In this document: piece after piece, positions 8,296-18,536 of the stretch | Position numbering within the stretch: the first letter of the stretch is position 1 | How the letters are laid out: each line of letters opens with the position of its first letter | Assembly (NCBI RefSeq): GCF_013363975.1 | Contig: NZ_JABWGN010000008.1 | Coordinates: forward strand, 124,001-188,000 | Length of the DNA: 64,000 nucleotides | Direction: 5' to 3' | DNA from: Nonomuraea montanisoli | GTDB taxonomy: Bacteria > Actinomycetota > Actinomycetes > Streptosporangiales > Streptosporangiaceae | The notes under the pieces: model-generated | Seen by the model: only the letters and a program-made list of their open reading frames with translations | Database searches by the model: none | Told to the model about the DNA's origin: nothing | Made by a program: the position numbers and the translations under genes

Positions 8296-10163
8296 GGTCT
8301 TCCTTCCAGTTTCAGCGGCGGCACCTCGGGCGTCTCGAACCCGAAGAGCAGCCCGTAGAACGCCAGCTCGGCCTCCAGCACGGAGACGATGGTCTCCTCC
8401 CGGCGCCAGCCGTGCTGCTCGCCGGGGTAGGTGAGCAGCGCCCACCGCCTGCCGTGCCGGTCCAGCTCGGCCACGAACCGCTCGGCCTGGCCGACGTCCA
8501 CGATCGCGTCCTCCAGGCCGTGCAGCATGAGGCACGGCCCCGAGGCGTGCGCGGCGCGCAGCAGCGGCGAGCGCTCGGTGTAGCGGTGCCGGGTCTCGGG
8601 CAGCGGGCCGATGAGCCCGTCGAGGTAGCGCGACTCGAAGTCGTGCGTCTCGGCCGCCCAGCTCTCGGGGTCGGTGATCGCGTAGTGCGCGACCCCGCCC
8701 GCGAACACGTCGCTGTGCACCAGCGCCGCCACCGTCGTCCAGCCGCCGGCGCTGCCGCCCCGGATCGCGATCCGCGCGGCGTCGGCCCGGCCCATCGTGA
8801 CCAGGCCGCGCGCCACCTTGGCGCAGTCCTCGACGTCGACCACGCCCCACTGGTGGCGCAGCCGCTCGCGGTAGGCCCGGCCGTAGCCGGTGGAGCCGCC
8901 GTAGTTGACCTCGGCCACGCCGAGCCCCCGGCTGGTGAAGTAGGCGATCTCCAGGTCGAGCACCATCGGCCTGTTGCCGGTCGGCCCGCCGTGCACGAAG
9001 ATCACGTACGGGGCGGGGCCGGCGGGCGCCCCGGCCGGCGGGTAGAGGTGCGTGTGCACGCCCTCGATCGTCACCGCCTCCGGGTCGGGCAGCAGCTCGC
9101 GGGCGGGCAGCGGCTTGGGCGCCGACATCACCTCGCGCGCGCCGCTCGCCAGGTCGACGAGCACGACCTGCCGCGGCGTGTACGGCGTGGCCGCCACGGC
9201 CACCGCCATGCCGCCCGCCGCCGACACGGCCGGGCCCCAGTACGTCGCCTCGCCGCCCACGTCCCGCAGCTCGCCGGACTCCGGGTCCAGCACGGACAGC
9301 GACCAGCGGTCGGCCGTGCCGTGCACCACGACCAGCCCGGCCTCCGTGACCGCGAACCAGGACGCGCCCGGCTTCCACGGCGCGTCGCCGAACTCCTCCG
9401 CGCGCGGCGTGAGATTGCGGTACGGGCCACCCTCCCGGGACACCAGGTGGATGTTCCACCAGCCGGTCGGGTCCGTGGCGGCGTACAGGGTGTCGTCGTC
9501 GCGCCACTCCGCCTGCACCACCGACTCGGCGGGCCCGCCCGCCACCACCGTGTGCGGCCCGGCGGCGCCGTCCGGGCCGAGCGGCGCGACGCACAGCTCG
9601 GTGCCGTCCCACGGCATGTTCGGATGGTCCCAGCCGATCCAGGACACGTGGCCGCCGCCGGGCGACAGGCGCGGGCACATGAGGAAGTGCTGCGCCCGGA
9701 CGATCACCCGCACCGGGCCGCCGGACAGCGGCACGGCGACCAGGTCGCGCTCCGTGCCGATCTCGCGCACCGCCCACACCTCGTCGCGGCCGGGCGGCAG
9801 GTAGAGGTCGGCGTAGCGGGCCGGACCCTCCGGCGTCAGCGCCACCGGCCCGCCATCACCCTGAGAGGCGCCGTCCAGCCGGTACAGGCGCTGGTCCGCC
9901 CAGTTCGTGAACACCAGCCCGCCGCCCGGCAGCGGCCGCCACGACCGCCCGCCGTACTCGATCACGCGGTTGCGGGCGTTCCAGCCGGCCGGGAGCGCGT
10001 CCACGCGCGACCCGTCCGGCAGGCGCCGCACCACGCACCGCCGGCCGCCCTCGTGCGGCCGGGGCTCGTCCCACCACACCTCCACCCCGGCGGGCGTGGC
10101 GACGGCCTCCACCCACAGGGGGCCGCCGTCGGTACGGGCCACGTCGATCGGTCGAATGCTCAT
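8292..10163 (-). CDS. S9 family peptidase (prolyl oligopeptidase type)
   Basis: Serine peptidase of 623 residues with no signal peptide, so probably cytosolic. Residues 1-370 form a WD/beta-propeller-like N-terminal domain; the C-terminal third is an alpha/beta hydrolase with nucleophile Ser in RGGSAGGW, Asp in HGLEDAIVD and His in YPGEQHGW. HGGPTGNRP is the oxyanion segment. It starts four bases after the stop of the C39-like gene and overlaps the M20 gene downstream by four bases. Such dipeptidyl/acylaminoacyl peptidases trim short peptides (family knowledge). Confidence 0.93.
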   Translation of the reverse strand: MSIRPIDVARTDGGPLWVEAVATPAGVEVWWDEPRPHEGGRRCVVRRLPDGSRVDALPAGWNARNRVIEYGGRSWRPLPGGGLVFTNWADQRLYRLDGASQGDGGPVALTPEGPARYADLYLPPGRDEVWAVREIGTERDLVAVPLSGGPVRVIVRAQHFLMCPRLSPGGGHVSWIGWDHPNMPWDGTELCVAPLGPDGAAGPHTVVAGGPAESVVQAEWRDDDTLYAATDPTGWWNIHLVSREGGPYRNLTPRAEEFGDAPWKPGASWFAVTEAGLVVVHGTADRWSLSVLDPESGELRDVGGEATYWGPAVSAAGGMAVAVAATPYTPRQVVLVDLASGAREVMSAPKPLPARELLPDPEAVTIEGVHTHLYPPAGAPAGPAPYVIFVHGGPTGNRPMVLDLEIAYFTSRGLGVAEVNYGGSTGYGRAYRERLRHQWGVVDVEDCAKVARGLVTMGRADAARIAIRGGSAGGWTTVAALVHSDVFAGGVAHYAITDPESWAAETHDFESRYLDGLIGPLPETRHRYTERSPLLRAAHASGPCLMLHGLEDAIVDVGQAERFVAELDRHGRRWALLTYPGEQHGWRREETIVSVLEAELAFYGLLFGFETPEVPPLKLEGRP

Positions 10164-10167
10164 CTGC

Positions 10168-11277
10168 TCACCAGTTGCCGTCGGAAGGGGGAAGGGGGTG
10201 CCCGGGCGGATGGAGGACGTAGACGATGCCGCCGCTGCCCGAGCCCCGCAGCCACACGTTCTCGAACGCGGCCCGCGGGTAGACCCTGCGCACGTCGGCG
10301 TCGCTCGGCGCGGCCGGGTCGTTGACGACGACGTCGCCTCCGGCGGTGAAGCCGATGACGACCATGATGTGGCCCTCCGTCGAGTAGCCGGACCCCGGCA
10401 GCTCGTGGGCCTTGAACGACTGGGAGGTGACCACGGGGATCCCGGCGCGGACGAACGCCTCCAGCTCCGCCGCCGAGCGCAGCCGCGTGACGAACCCGGT
10501 CAGCCCGTACCGACAGGCGTAGGCGACGTTGAACGGCCAGTTGCCGGTGCCCTGGTAGCTGGTGTCGTAGGTGCCGCGGGCGGCGTGGTCCACGAGCGGC
10601 GACGGGTCGCCCTCGCCCACCCAGGCCAGGTCGCCGGCCTCGGGGCCGCGCCGCCAGTAGCCGAGCACCATCGCCACCGCGGCCGGGCCGCACCAGTTGG
10701 CGCCGCCGCCGTCCAGGTGCGGGTGGTGGCCGGCGTGCTCGTGCTGGGAGTGGCAGGGGACGTCGAGCCGCACCTCGCCCGCGCCGTCCCGGCCCGGATC
10801 GTAGGCGGCGACGATGGGGAACGGCGGCACGGCCGAGGCCATCACCCCGAGCGAGCCCACCTCCACCCCGGGCCCGCACGGCGTCACCCGGACCTGGAAG
10901 GCCACCACCGGCCGCCGCGCCACGAACGTGTCGACCGCCACGTCGCCGTCGTCGTCGCCCTGGCCGGCCACGGAGGTGCGCGGGTCGCCGTGCTCCGACC
11001 AGCGGCCCATCACGTACCACTTGGTCAGGGAGCCGGACGCCGTCCTGGCCCGCAGCTCGATCTCGACCCAGGAGCCGGGCGGGGTGCGCGCCGTCCACGA
11101 CGGGACGAGCTGGGTGGCGGGGAAGCCGATCGGCACCTCGTCGCCGGTCCACGGGGCGAGCCCGCCCGGGACGCCGTCCGCGGCCGCGAAGGACACGGCG
11201 AGGCGGTGGAAGGCGACGCGGGCCGGATCGACGGTGAGCACCAGGCCGATTGTGCTCCCCGGCCTGGTCGCCCGCAT
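10168..11277 (-). CDS. C39-like family peptidase
   Basis: 369 residues, without a recognisable signal peptide. The C-terminal half carries the papain-like C39 triad: Cys in ANWCGPAAVAMVLGYW, His in EGHIMVVIGF, and Asp in VVVNDPAA. The N-terminal half (1-180) is beta-rich (VEIELRARTASG, VVAFQVRV) and may bind substrate. It leads the three-peptidase run (C39-like, S9, M20) with 4-base spacing to the S9 gene. On the minus strand GTAAACC lies just before the ATG, so the transcript may have a very short leader. Role inferred: peptide breakdown or processing. Confidence 0.85.
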   Translation of the reverse strand: MRATRPGSTIGLVLTVDPARVAFHRLAVSFAAADGVPGGLAPWTGDEVPIGFPATQLVPSWTARTPPGSWVEIELRARTASGSLTKWYVMGRWSEHGDPRTSVAGQGDDDGDVAVDTFVARRPVVAFQVRVTPCGPGVEVGSLGVMASAVPPFPIVAAYDPGRDGAGEVRLDVPCHSQHEHAGHHPHLDGGGANWCGPAAVAMVLGYWRRGPEAGDLAWVGEGDPSPLVDHAARGTYDTSYQGTGNWPFNVAYACRYGLTGFVTRLRSAAELEAFVRAGIPVVTSQSFKAHELPGSGYSTEGHIMVVIGFTAGGDVVVNDPAAPSDADVRRVYPRAAFENVWLRGSGSGGIVYVLHPPGHPLPPSDGNW

Positions 11278-11331
11278 CGGAAGGTTTACGTACGCGCCGG
11301 AAATGTCAGAAAAGGTGCCGTCGGAGAGTCG

Positions 11332-12441
<1,110 letters not shown>

Positions 12442-12646
12442 GAGGATAATGATCCATTTCCGGTCGTGTCCTGTCGAAGGGTTTTGCGATATGGCATGAC
12501 ATCGGCGCCATGGCGATCCGTCATAGGTCCGGCACCACCGGCCGGAACAGGACATTTCGCCAGGTCATCGGTATCGCTGCGGACGGGCCGATCCACCTGT
12601 ACCTTGTTGCGTCGGTCAAGTGTGCGAATGGTGGAGGTAAGACGGC

Positions 12647-14508
12647 GTGGCTGGGGTGAGCTTCCGTGAGCGGGCGCGCTACTGGTTCGACAACACGATG
12701 TCCAGGGGGACCGCGTCGCTCGTCGGCCTGCTGGGCGTCCTGTCGGTCGGCCTCGTCGTGGCGGTCGCGGGCCTGACGCTCTGGCTGGCGCCGCACGAGC
12801 CGGAGGGCGTGGGCGGCGCGGGCGAGGTGCTGTGGATCGCGCTCATGCACGCGCTCACCCCCGGCAAGGTCGCCGGCGACAAGGGGTCGGCCGCGTACAT
12901 GGCCGTCATGTTCGCCGGATCCCTCGGCGGCCTGTTCATCGTCAGCATGCTCGTCGGCCTGCTGTCCAACGGGCTGAAGCTGAAGGTCGACCGCCTGCGC
13001 CGGGGCCGCTCCCGCATCGTGGAGAAGGGCCACACGGTCGTGCTCGGCTGGTCCGACCAGGTGTTCACGATCGTGGGCGAGCTGGTCAAGGCGCACGCGA
13101 GCCAGCCCGGCTCGGTCATCGCCGTCCTCGCCGACCGCGACAAGCTCGACATGGAGGAGGAGATCCGCGAGCACGTCGACCTCGGGCGCACCCGCCTGGT
13201 GTGCCGCACCGGGCGGCCCACCGAGCCGCGCGACCTCATGCTCATGAACCTGCAGAGCGCCCGCTCCGTCGTCGTCCTGTCGCCCGACGGCGAGGACCCC
13301 GACGCGCACGTGATCAAGATCCTGCTCGCGCTCGCCAAGCGCGCCGGGGCGCATCCGCCGGTCGTGGCCGCCATCGCCGCCTCCGGCAACATCCCCGCCG
13401 CCCGCCTGGCCGGCGGGAGCGAGGTCCACGTCGTCGACTCCGACGACACCGCCTCCCGGCTCATCGTCCAGTCCTCCCGCCAGTCGGGCATGTCGGTCGT
13501 CTGCATGGACCTGCTCAACTTCGACGGCGGCGAGATCTACCTGCGCTCCGGCGCCGACCTGGTCGGGCGCACGTACGGCGAGGCGCTGCACGCCTACGAG
13601 ACCGCCGCCGTCATCGGCCTGCGCCGGCGCTCGGGCGTGGTGCTCAATCCGTCCATGGACACCGTCGTCTCCGAGCACGACCAGATCATCGTCATCGCCC
13701 ACGACGACTCCCACATCCGGCTGGCCACCGGCGAGCCCGTCCTCGCCGAGGAGGCCGTGGTCTCGGCCCCGCCCACCGCGCTCCAGCCCGAGCGCACGCT
13801 GGTGCTCAACTGGACGGCCGGGCCGAGCACATCGTCCGCTACCTCGACGGCTACGTCGCCCCGGGCTCGGTCCTGGAGGTCGCCGCCGACCATCCCCGAG
13901 CCGGCGAGGGCCTGAGCGGGCTGGCCAACCTCACGGTCCACGTCAAGGAGTGCGACACCACCGACCGCTACCAGCTCGAAGCGCTCAGCCTCGGCCTGTT
14001 CCAGCACGTCATCGTCCTGTCGGACGACCGCTTCGACCCCCACCACGCCGACACCCGCACCCTCATGACGCTGCTGCAGCTGCGCGACATGCAGACCGCC
14101 CGGGGCGAGCGCTACTCGATCGTCAGCGAGATGCACGACGAGAGCAACCGCGTGCTGGCCGAGGTCACCGAGGCCGACGACATCGTCATCAGCGACACGG
14201 TCATCGGCCTGCTGCTCGCCCAGCTCGCCGAGAACCGCCACCTCGCCGACGTCTTCAGCTACCTGTTCGACTCGCACGGCTCGGAGATCTATCCCCGGCC
14301 CGCGGGCGACTACGTGAAGACGGGCACGGAGGTGACGTTCTCGACGGTCATCGAGGCGGCGCGGCGGCGCGGGGAGACGGCGATCGGTTACCGCCACGCG
14401 GCCGAGCGCAACACGCCGCCGCACTACGGCATCGTGCTCAACCCGGCGAAGTCGCAGCCGGTCAGGTTCGCCGAGGGCGACTCGGTCATCGTCCTCGCCG
14501 AACGCTGA
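12647..14508 (+). pseudogene. CASTOR/POLLUX-type NAD-binding ion channel, broken by a one-base deletion
   Basis: Membrane potassium/ion-channel-like protein with RCK (TrkA-N) domains. GTG 12647 follows GGAGG. Two hydrophobic segments (about residues 22-48 and 75-107) flank the pore region; RCK 1 begins KGHTVVLGWSDQVFTIVGEL. Reading frame 1 is coding to about 13813 and then stops at 13915; from about 13815 frame 3 continues with EHIVRYLDGYVAPGSVLEV to the stop at 14508. The sequence AACTGGACGGCCGGG needs one extra A (AAC TGG AAC GGC CGG) to restore LNWNGRAEH. With that base the gene is exactly 621 codons. Either a real frameshift or an assembly error; it is not a slippery site. Confidence 0.85.
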
Positions 14509-14605
14509 CCCGCCCGCTCCGTCCGCCTGCTCCGTCCGCCCGCTCCGTCCGCCTGCTCCGTCCGCCTGCTCCGTCCGCCCGCTCCGTCCGCCTGCTGCGC
14601 CCGGC
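14503..14605 (+). repeat. stop-anchored tandem array, 13-bp units
   Basis: About seven units of CGCTCCGTCCGCC / TGCTCCGTCCGCC after a first 12-bp unit CGCTGACCCGCC that contains the channel gene's last codon and TGA. Strongly C-rich and G-poor with regularly spaced pyrimidine-C steps, as expected of a Rho-binding stretch (inference). Confidence 0.9.
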
Positions 14606-14715
14606 GGGACGGGCGGCCGGGCGGTCGGGGATCCGCGCGCCGTGCGTCCATGGCGAGACAGCGGAGAAGCGCCGCACGAGTGGCGGATCGATCGGCGTCG
14701 GTTACCGTGCGGAGG

Positions 14716-15747
14716 GTGAGGACCATTGACTGGGTGGACGGCGCGGTCGAGCTGATCGACCAGACGCGGCTGCCCGACGAGTGCGTCACGCTGCGGATCA
14801 CCACCGTGGACGAGCTGATCGACGCGATCCGGCGGCTGGCCGTGCGCGGCGCGCCCGCGCTGGGCGTGGCGGGCGCGCTCGGCGTCGCGCTGTCCGGCGG
14901 CGACCCGGACGCCGTCGCCCGGCTGCGCGCCGCCCGGCCCACCGCCGTCAACCTCGCCTGGGGCGTGGACCAGGCCGCCGCCTGGCTGCCGGAGGGCCGC
15001 GAGGCCGTCCTGGAGACGGCCCTGCGCATCCGCGACGAGGACATCGCCGCCTGCCTGGCCATGGGGGAGCGCGGAGCCGACCTCCTGACGGCCGGCCTTC
15101 TGATGGCCGGCCCTGTGACGCCGGACGCGCTCGCCTCGGGCGGGCCCGGCTCGGGCGCGGGCGGCGGGCCCGGCTCGGATGCGGACCGCGGGCTGCGGAT
15201 CATGACGATCTGCAACACCGGCGGGCTCGCGGCCGTGGAACGCGGCACGGCGCTCGGCGTCGCGCAGACGCTGCACGAGCGCGGCCGGCTGGCCGAGGTG
15301 CTCGCGATGGAGACCCGGCCGCTGCTCCAGGGCGCCCGGCTCACCGCCTGGGAGCTGGCCCGCATGGGCGCGCCGCACCGGCTGGTCGCCGACGGCGCGG
15401 GCCCGTACCTGCTGGCGAGGGGCGGTGTGGACGCGGTGCTTGTGGGCGCCGACCGCATCGCGGCCAACGGCGACACCGCCAACAAGATCGGCACGTACGC
15501 CCTGGCGCTGGGCGCGGCGCGGGCCGGCGTGCCGTTCGTGGTGGTGGCGCCCGAGACGACGATCGACGTCGCGACCCCCACGGGCGCCGGGATCGAGATC
15601 GAGGACCGGGGCGCCGAGGAGATCGTGACGCTGCGCGGGACGCGGCTGGCGCCGGAGGGCACGGACGCGGTCAACCCGGCCTTCGACGTGACCCCGCACG
15701 ACCTGATCACCGCCATCGTCACCGACAAGCGAGTGATCCGTCCGTAA
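14716..15747 (+). CDS. mtnA: S-methyl-5-thioribose-1-phosphate isomerase
   Basis: Methionine salvage enzyme that turns 5-methylthioribose 1-phosphate into the ribulose form. 343 residues. The start MRTIDWVDGAVELIDQTRLP is the classic N-terminus, so the 22 upstream open codons are rejected; TACCGT at 14703-14708, seven bases before GTG, fits a leaderless promoter. Substrate motif VRGAPALGVAGALG, catalytic Cys166 in MTICNTGG and Asp246 in GADRIAANGDTANKIGTY. A Gly/Ser-rich insertion of about 20 residues (near 145-160) precedes the Cys strand. No other mtn genes are adjacent. Confidence 0.95.
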   Translation: MRTIDWVDGAVELIDQTRLPDECVTLRITTVDELIDAIRRLAVRGAPALGVAGALGVALSGGDPDAVARLRAARPTAVNLAWGVDQAAAWLPEGREAVLETALRIRDEDIAACLAMGERGADLLTAGLLMAGPVTPDALASGGPGSGAGGGPGSDADRGLRIMTICNTGGLAAVERGTALGVAQTLHERGRLAEVLAMETRPLLQGARLTAWELARMGAPHRLVADGAGPYLLARGGVDAVLVGADRIAANGDTANKIGTYALALGAARAGVPFVVVAPETTIDVATPTGAGIEIEDRGAEEIVTLRGTRLAPEGTDAVNPAFDVTPHDLITAIVTDKRVIRP

Positions 15748-15835
15748 AGCGAATAATCGTCAATTCACTGATCTGTCCGGATAGGCCGCGTTACGCTCGG
15801 TTGCCGTACTTTCTACCCTCCGGAGAGACGCAACG

Positions 15836-16630
15836 GTGGCCATCGACCTCGTGACCCGACGTGACTGGGGTGCCCGCGCACCCCGCGGAAGCTACACCCA
15901 GCTCGCCTCCACGAAGGGGGTGAAAGTTCACTACACGGGTGGTCTGGTCAATCCCGGCATCGTCACCGACCACAACGGCTGCGTGTCGCTGGTGCAGTCG
16001 ATCCAGCGCGGACACCAGGACGGCAACGGCTGGCTGGACATCGGGTACTCGTTCGTGGCGTGCCCGCACCGGAAGGTGTTCGAGGGGCGGGGGCTGCACC
16101 ACCTGCCCGCCGCCAACGGACCCGGCCTCAACTCCGGGCACTACGCCGTGCTCGGCCTCGTCGGCAACGCCGGGCTGGTGGAGCCGCCCGACGGCGTGCT
16201 GCACGCCATCCTCGACGCCGTCGAATACGTCCGCGAGCGCGGCGACGCCGGCCTGGAGATCAAGGGGCACCGCGACGGGTACGCGACGGACTGCCCCGGC
16301 GAGCCGCTGTACGCGTGGGTGCGCAGGGGAGCGCCCCGTCCGGGCGGCGACGGGGACGGCGACCCGGGCGACGGAGAGGGCGGCGGCGAGCCCGAGGCGC
16401 CGCCGTTCCCGGGCCGGCTGCTGCGCTACCCGCCGGTGACCCGCGGGGAGGACGTGCGCACCTGGCAGCGGCAGATGAAGGCGCGCGGGTGGGACCTCGA
16501 CGTGGACGGCGCGTACGGCGCGCAGTCGAGCGACGTCTGCCGCCGCTTCCAGCGCCGGCAGGGGGTGGAGGACGACGGCGTCGTCGGTCCCGTCACCTGG
16601 CGCCTCGCCTGGGAGGCCCCCCTCTCCTGA
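15836..16630 (+). CDS. N-acetylmuramoyl-L-alanine amidase with peptidoglycan-binding domain
   Basis: 264 residues. Residues 5-160 are a PGRP/Amidase_2 domain: VHYTGG holds the first zinc His, NSGHYAVLG the second and DCPG the Cys ligand; GHRD is also present. A 30-residue Gly/Asp/Glu linker joins a peptidoglycan-binding type 1 domain (RLLRYPPVTRGEDVRTWQRQM ... VVGPVTWRLAW). GTG 15836 follows GGAGAGACG. There is no signal peptide or lipobox, unusual for a wall hydrolase; such leaderless forms resemble phage endolysins, but no phage genes are near. Confidence 0.9.
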   Translation: MAIDLVTRRDWGARAPRGSYTQLASTKGVKVHYTGGLVNPGIVTDHNGCVSLVQSIQRGHQDGNGWLDIGYSFVACPHRKVFEGRGLHHLPAANGPGLNSGHYAVLGLVGNAGLVEPPDGVLHAILDAVEYVRERGDAGLEIKGHRDGYATDCPGEPLYAWVRRGAPRPGGDGDGDPGDGEGGGEPEAPPFPGRLLRYPPVTRGEDVRTWQRQMKARGWDLDVDGAYGAQSSDVCRRFQRRQGVEDDGVVGPVTWRLAWEAPLS

Positions 16631-16730
16631 CGTCCGGCACGCTTCCCGGTGGGCCGGGCAGGTCGTGGTGGTTCGGCTGGGGGACCCCTGGGGTTACCCG
16701 GTTCGCGGCGTTCCGCCTACTATCCGAATC

Positions 16731-18536
16731 ATGGACCTGGCAGCCGGCTTCCCCGCGACCACCCGCGACGAGTGGCGGGCGCTCGCGCTCGCCGTCCTGC
16801 GCAAGGCGGGGACGGAGACCGGCGACCCCGAGGAGGCCCTGTCCAGCCCCACGTACGACGGGGTGACGCTCGCCCCGCTCTACGACGCCGACGACCTGCC
16901 CGCCGCGCCGCCCTTCGACCGGGCCGAGCACGCGGCGCGGGCCGCCGGCGGCTGGGACGTGCGGCAGCGCCACGCCGTCGCCGACCCCGAGGCCGTCCTG
17001 GCCGACCTGGAGAACGGCGTCACCTCGCTCTGGCTCGTCGTGGGCGAGCGCGCGATCCCCGCGGACGCGCTGGGCCGGGTGCTGAAGGACGTCTACCTCG
17101 ACCTCGCGCCGATCACCCTGCAGGCCGGCCGCCGCACCGCCGAGGCGGCCGAGGCGCTGCTCGCCCTCGCCGCCGAGCGCGGCACCCCCGCCCGGGGCAA
17201 CCTCGGCGCCGGCGCGGACGACCGGGACACCGCCGTGCGGCTCGCCCAGCGCTGCGCCGCCGAGCACCCGGGGCTACGGGCGATCACCGTGGACGCCACG
17301 CCGTACCACGACGCCGGCGGCGGCGACGCCGACGAGCTGGGCTGCTCGATCGCGCTGGGCGTGAGCCACCTGCGCGCCCTCACCGACGCCGGGCTGGGCG
17401 TCGAGGAGGCGTTCGGGCAGCTTGAGTTCCGCTACGCCGCGACCGACGACCAGTTCGCCACCGTCGCCAAGCTGCGGGCCGCCCGCCGGCTGTGGACGCG
17501 GGTCGCCGAGCTGTGCGGGGTCGGGACGGGCATCACCGGAGTCCCCGGCGTCCGGGGCGGCGTGGGCGCCGCCGGGCCGCCCGGGGCGCAGCTCCAGCAC
17601 GCGGTGACCAGCTCGGCGATGATGACCGCGCGCGACCCGTACGTGAACATGCTCCGCGTCACCGTGGCCTGCTTCGCCGCCGGGGTGGGCGGCGCCGACG
17701 CGGTGACCGCGCAGCCGTTCGACGCCTGCCTCGGACGGCCCGACGCGTTCTCCCGGCGCATCGCCCGCAACACGCAGGCGCTGCTGCTGGAGGAGGCCGG
17801 CATCGGCCGGGTGGCCGACCCCGCCGGCGGGTCCTGGTACGTCGAGCGGCGCACGGCCGACCTGGCCGAGCGGGCCTGGGAATGGTTCCAGGAGATCGAG
17901 GCGGCGGGCGGCGTCGACCGGGCGGCCGGCCTGGTGTCCGCGCGCGTCGCCGCGACCCGGGAGCGCCGCGCCGCCGACGTCGCGCACCGCCGCTTCCCGA
18001 TCACGGGCGTGAGCGAGTACCCGGACCCCGGCGAGAAGCCGCCGCGCCGCCCCCGCGAGAGCGGCCCCTGGCTCGCGTCCGCCGCCCACGACGCCGAAGG
18101 GGGACTGCCGGTCATCCGGTACGCCCAGGAGTACGAGGAACTGCGCGACCTGGCCGACGCCCTGCCCGAGCGCCCCAAGGTGTTCCTCGCCACGATCGGC
18201 CCCGTCGCCGCCCACTCGGCCCGCGCCGCGTTCGCCGCCAACCTCTTCCACGCCGGAGGGCTGGCCACCGAGACCGCCGGACCGGGCGCCGACCCCGACC
18301 AGATCGCCACCGCGTTCGCCGTCAGCGGCACCACCGTCGCCTGCCTGTGCTCGACCGACCGCCTGTACGCCCAGCACGCCGAGGCCGTGGCCGCCGCCCT
18401 CAGGAAGGCCGGCGCGCGGCTGGTCTGGCTGGCCGGCAAGGGCTCCTACGACGGCGTGGACGCCTGCCTCCACACCGGGTGCGACGCGCTCGGCGTGCTC
18501 CGCACGACCTTCGAGGCCCTGGAGGTGGCCCGATGA
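16731..18536 (+). CDS. mutA: methylmalonyl-CoA mutase small subunit
   Basis: Non-catalytic alpha-type partner of the B12-dependent mutase that interconverts methylmalonyl-CoA and succinyl-CoA (propionate, odd-chain and branched-chain catabolism; also supplies methylmalonyl-CoA). 601 residues: a TIM-barrel-like domain (residues 1-430, with ARGNLGAGADDRDTAVRLAQ) and a degenerate B12-fold C-terminus lacking the DxHxxG motif. ATG 16731 is preceded by TACTAT seven bases upstream (leaderless-type promoter). Its stop overlaps mutB by four bases. Confidence 0.94.
   Translation: MDLAAGFPATTRDEWRALALAVLRKAGTETGDPEEALSSPTYDGVTLAPLYDADDLPAAPPFDRAEHAARAAGGWDVRQRHAVADPEAVLADLENGVTSLWLVVGERAIPADALGRVLKDVYLDLAPITLQAGRRTAEAAEALLALAAERGTPARGNLGAGADDRDTAVRLAQRCAAEHPGLRAITVDATPYHDAGGGDADELGCSIALGVSHLRALTDAGLGVEEAFGQLEFRYAATDDQFATVAKLRAARRLWTRVAELCGVGTGITGVPGVRGGVGAAGPPGAQLQHAVTSSAMMTARDPYVNMLRVTVACFAAGVGGADAVTAQPFDACLGRPDAFSRRIARNTQALLLEEAGIGRVADPAGGSWYVERRTADLAERAWEWFQEIEAAGGVDRAAGLVSARVAATRERRAADVAHRRFPITGVSEYPDPGEKPPRRPRESGPWLASAAHDAEGGLPVIRYAQEYEELRDLADALPERPKVFLATIGPVAAHSARAAFAANLFHAGGLATETAGPGADPDQIATAFAVSGTTVACLCSTDRLYAQHAEAVAAALRKAGARLVWLAGKGSYDGVDACLHTGCDALGVLRTTFEALEVAR

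Noticed and set aside
13805..13920. Programmed frameshift in the channel gene
   Set aside because: No slippery heptamer, no stop at the shift point and no stimulatory structure is evident; a single missing base explains it.
14503..14605. CRISPR array
   Set aside because: Units are 13 bp with no spacers and lie directly on a stop codon; no cas genes.
15836..16630. Prophage lysis module
   Set aside because: Only the amidase is present; no holin, structural or integrase genes nearby.
17492..18532. Long open frame running in front of and into mutB
   Set aside because: Shadow of mutA in another frame; the true mutB start is the ATGA overlap at 18533.
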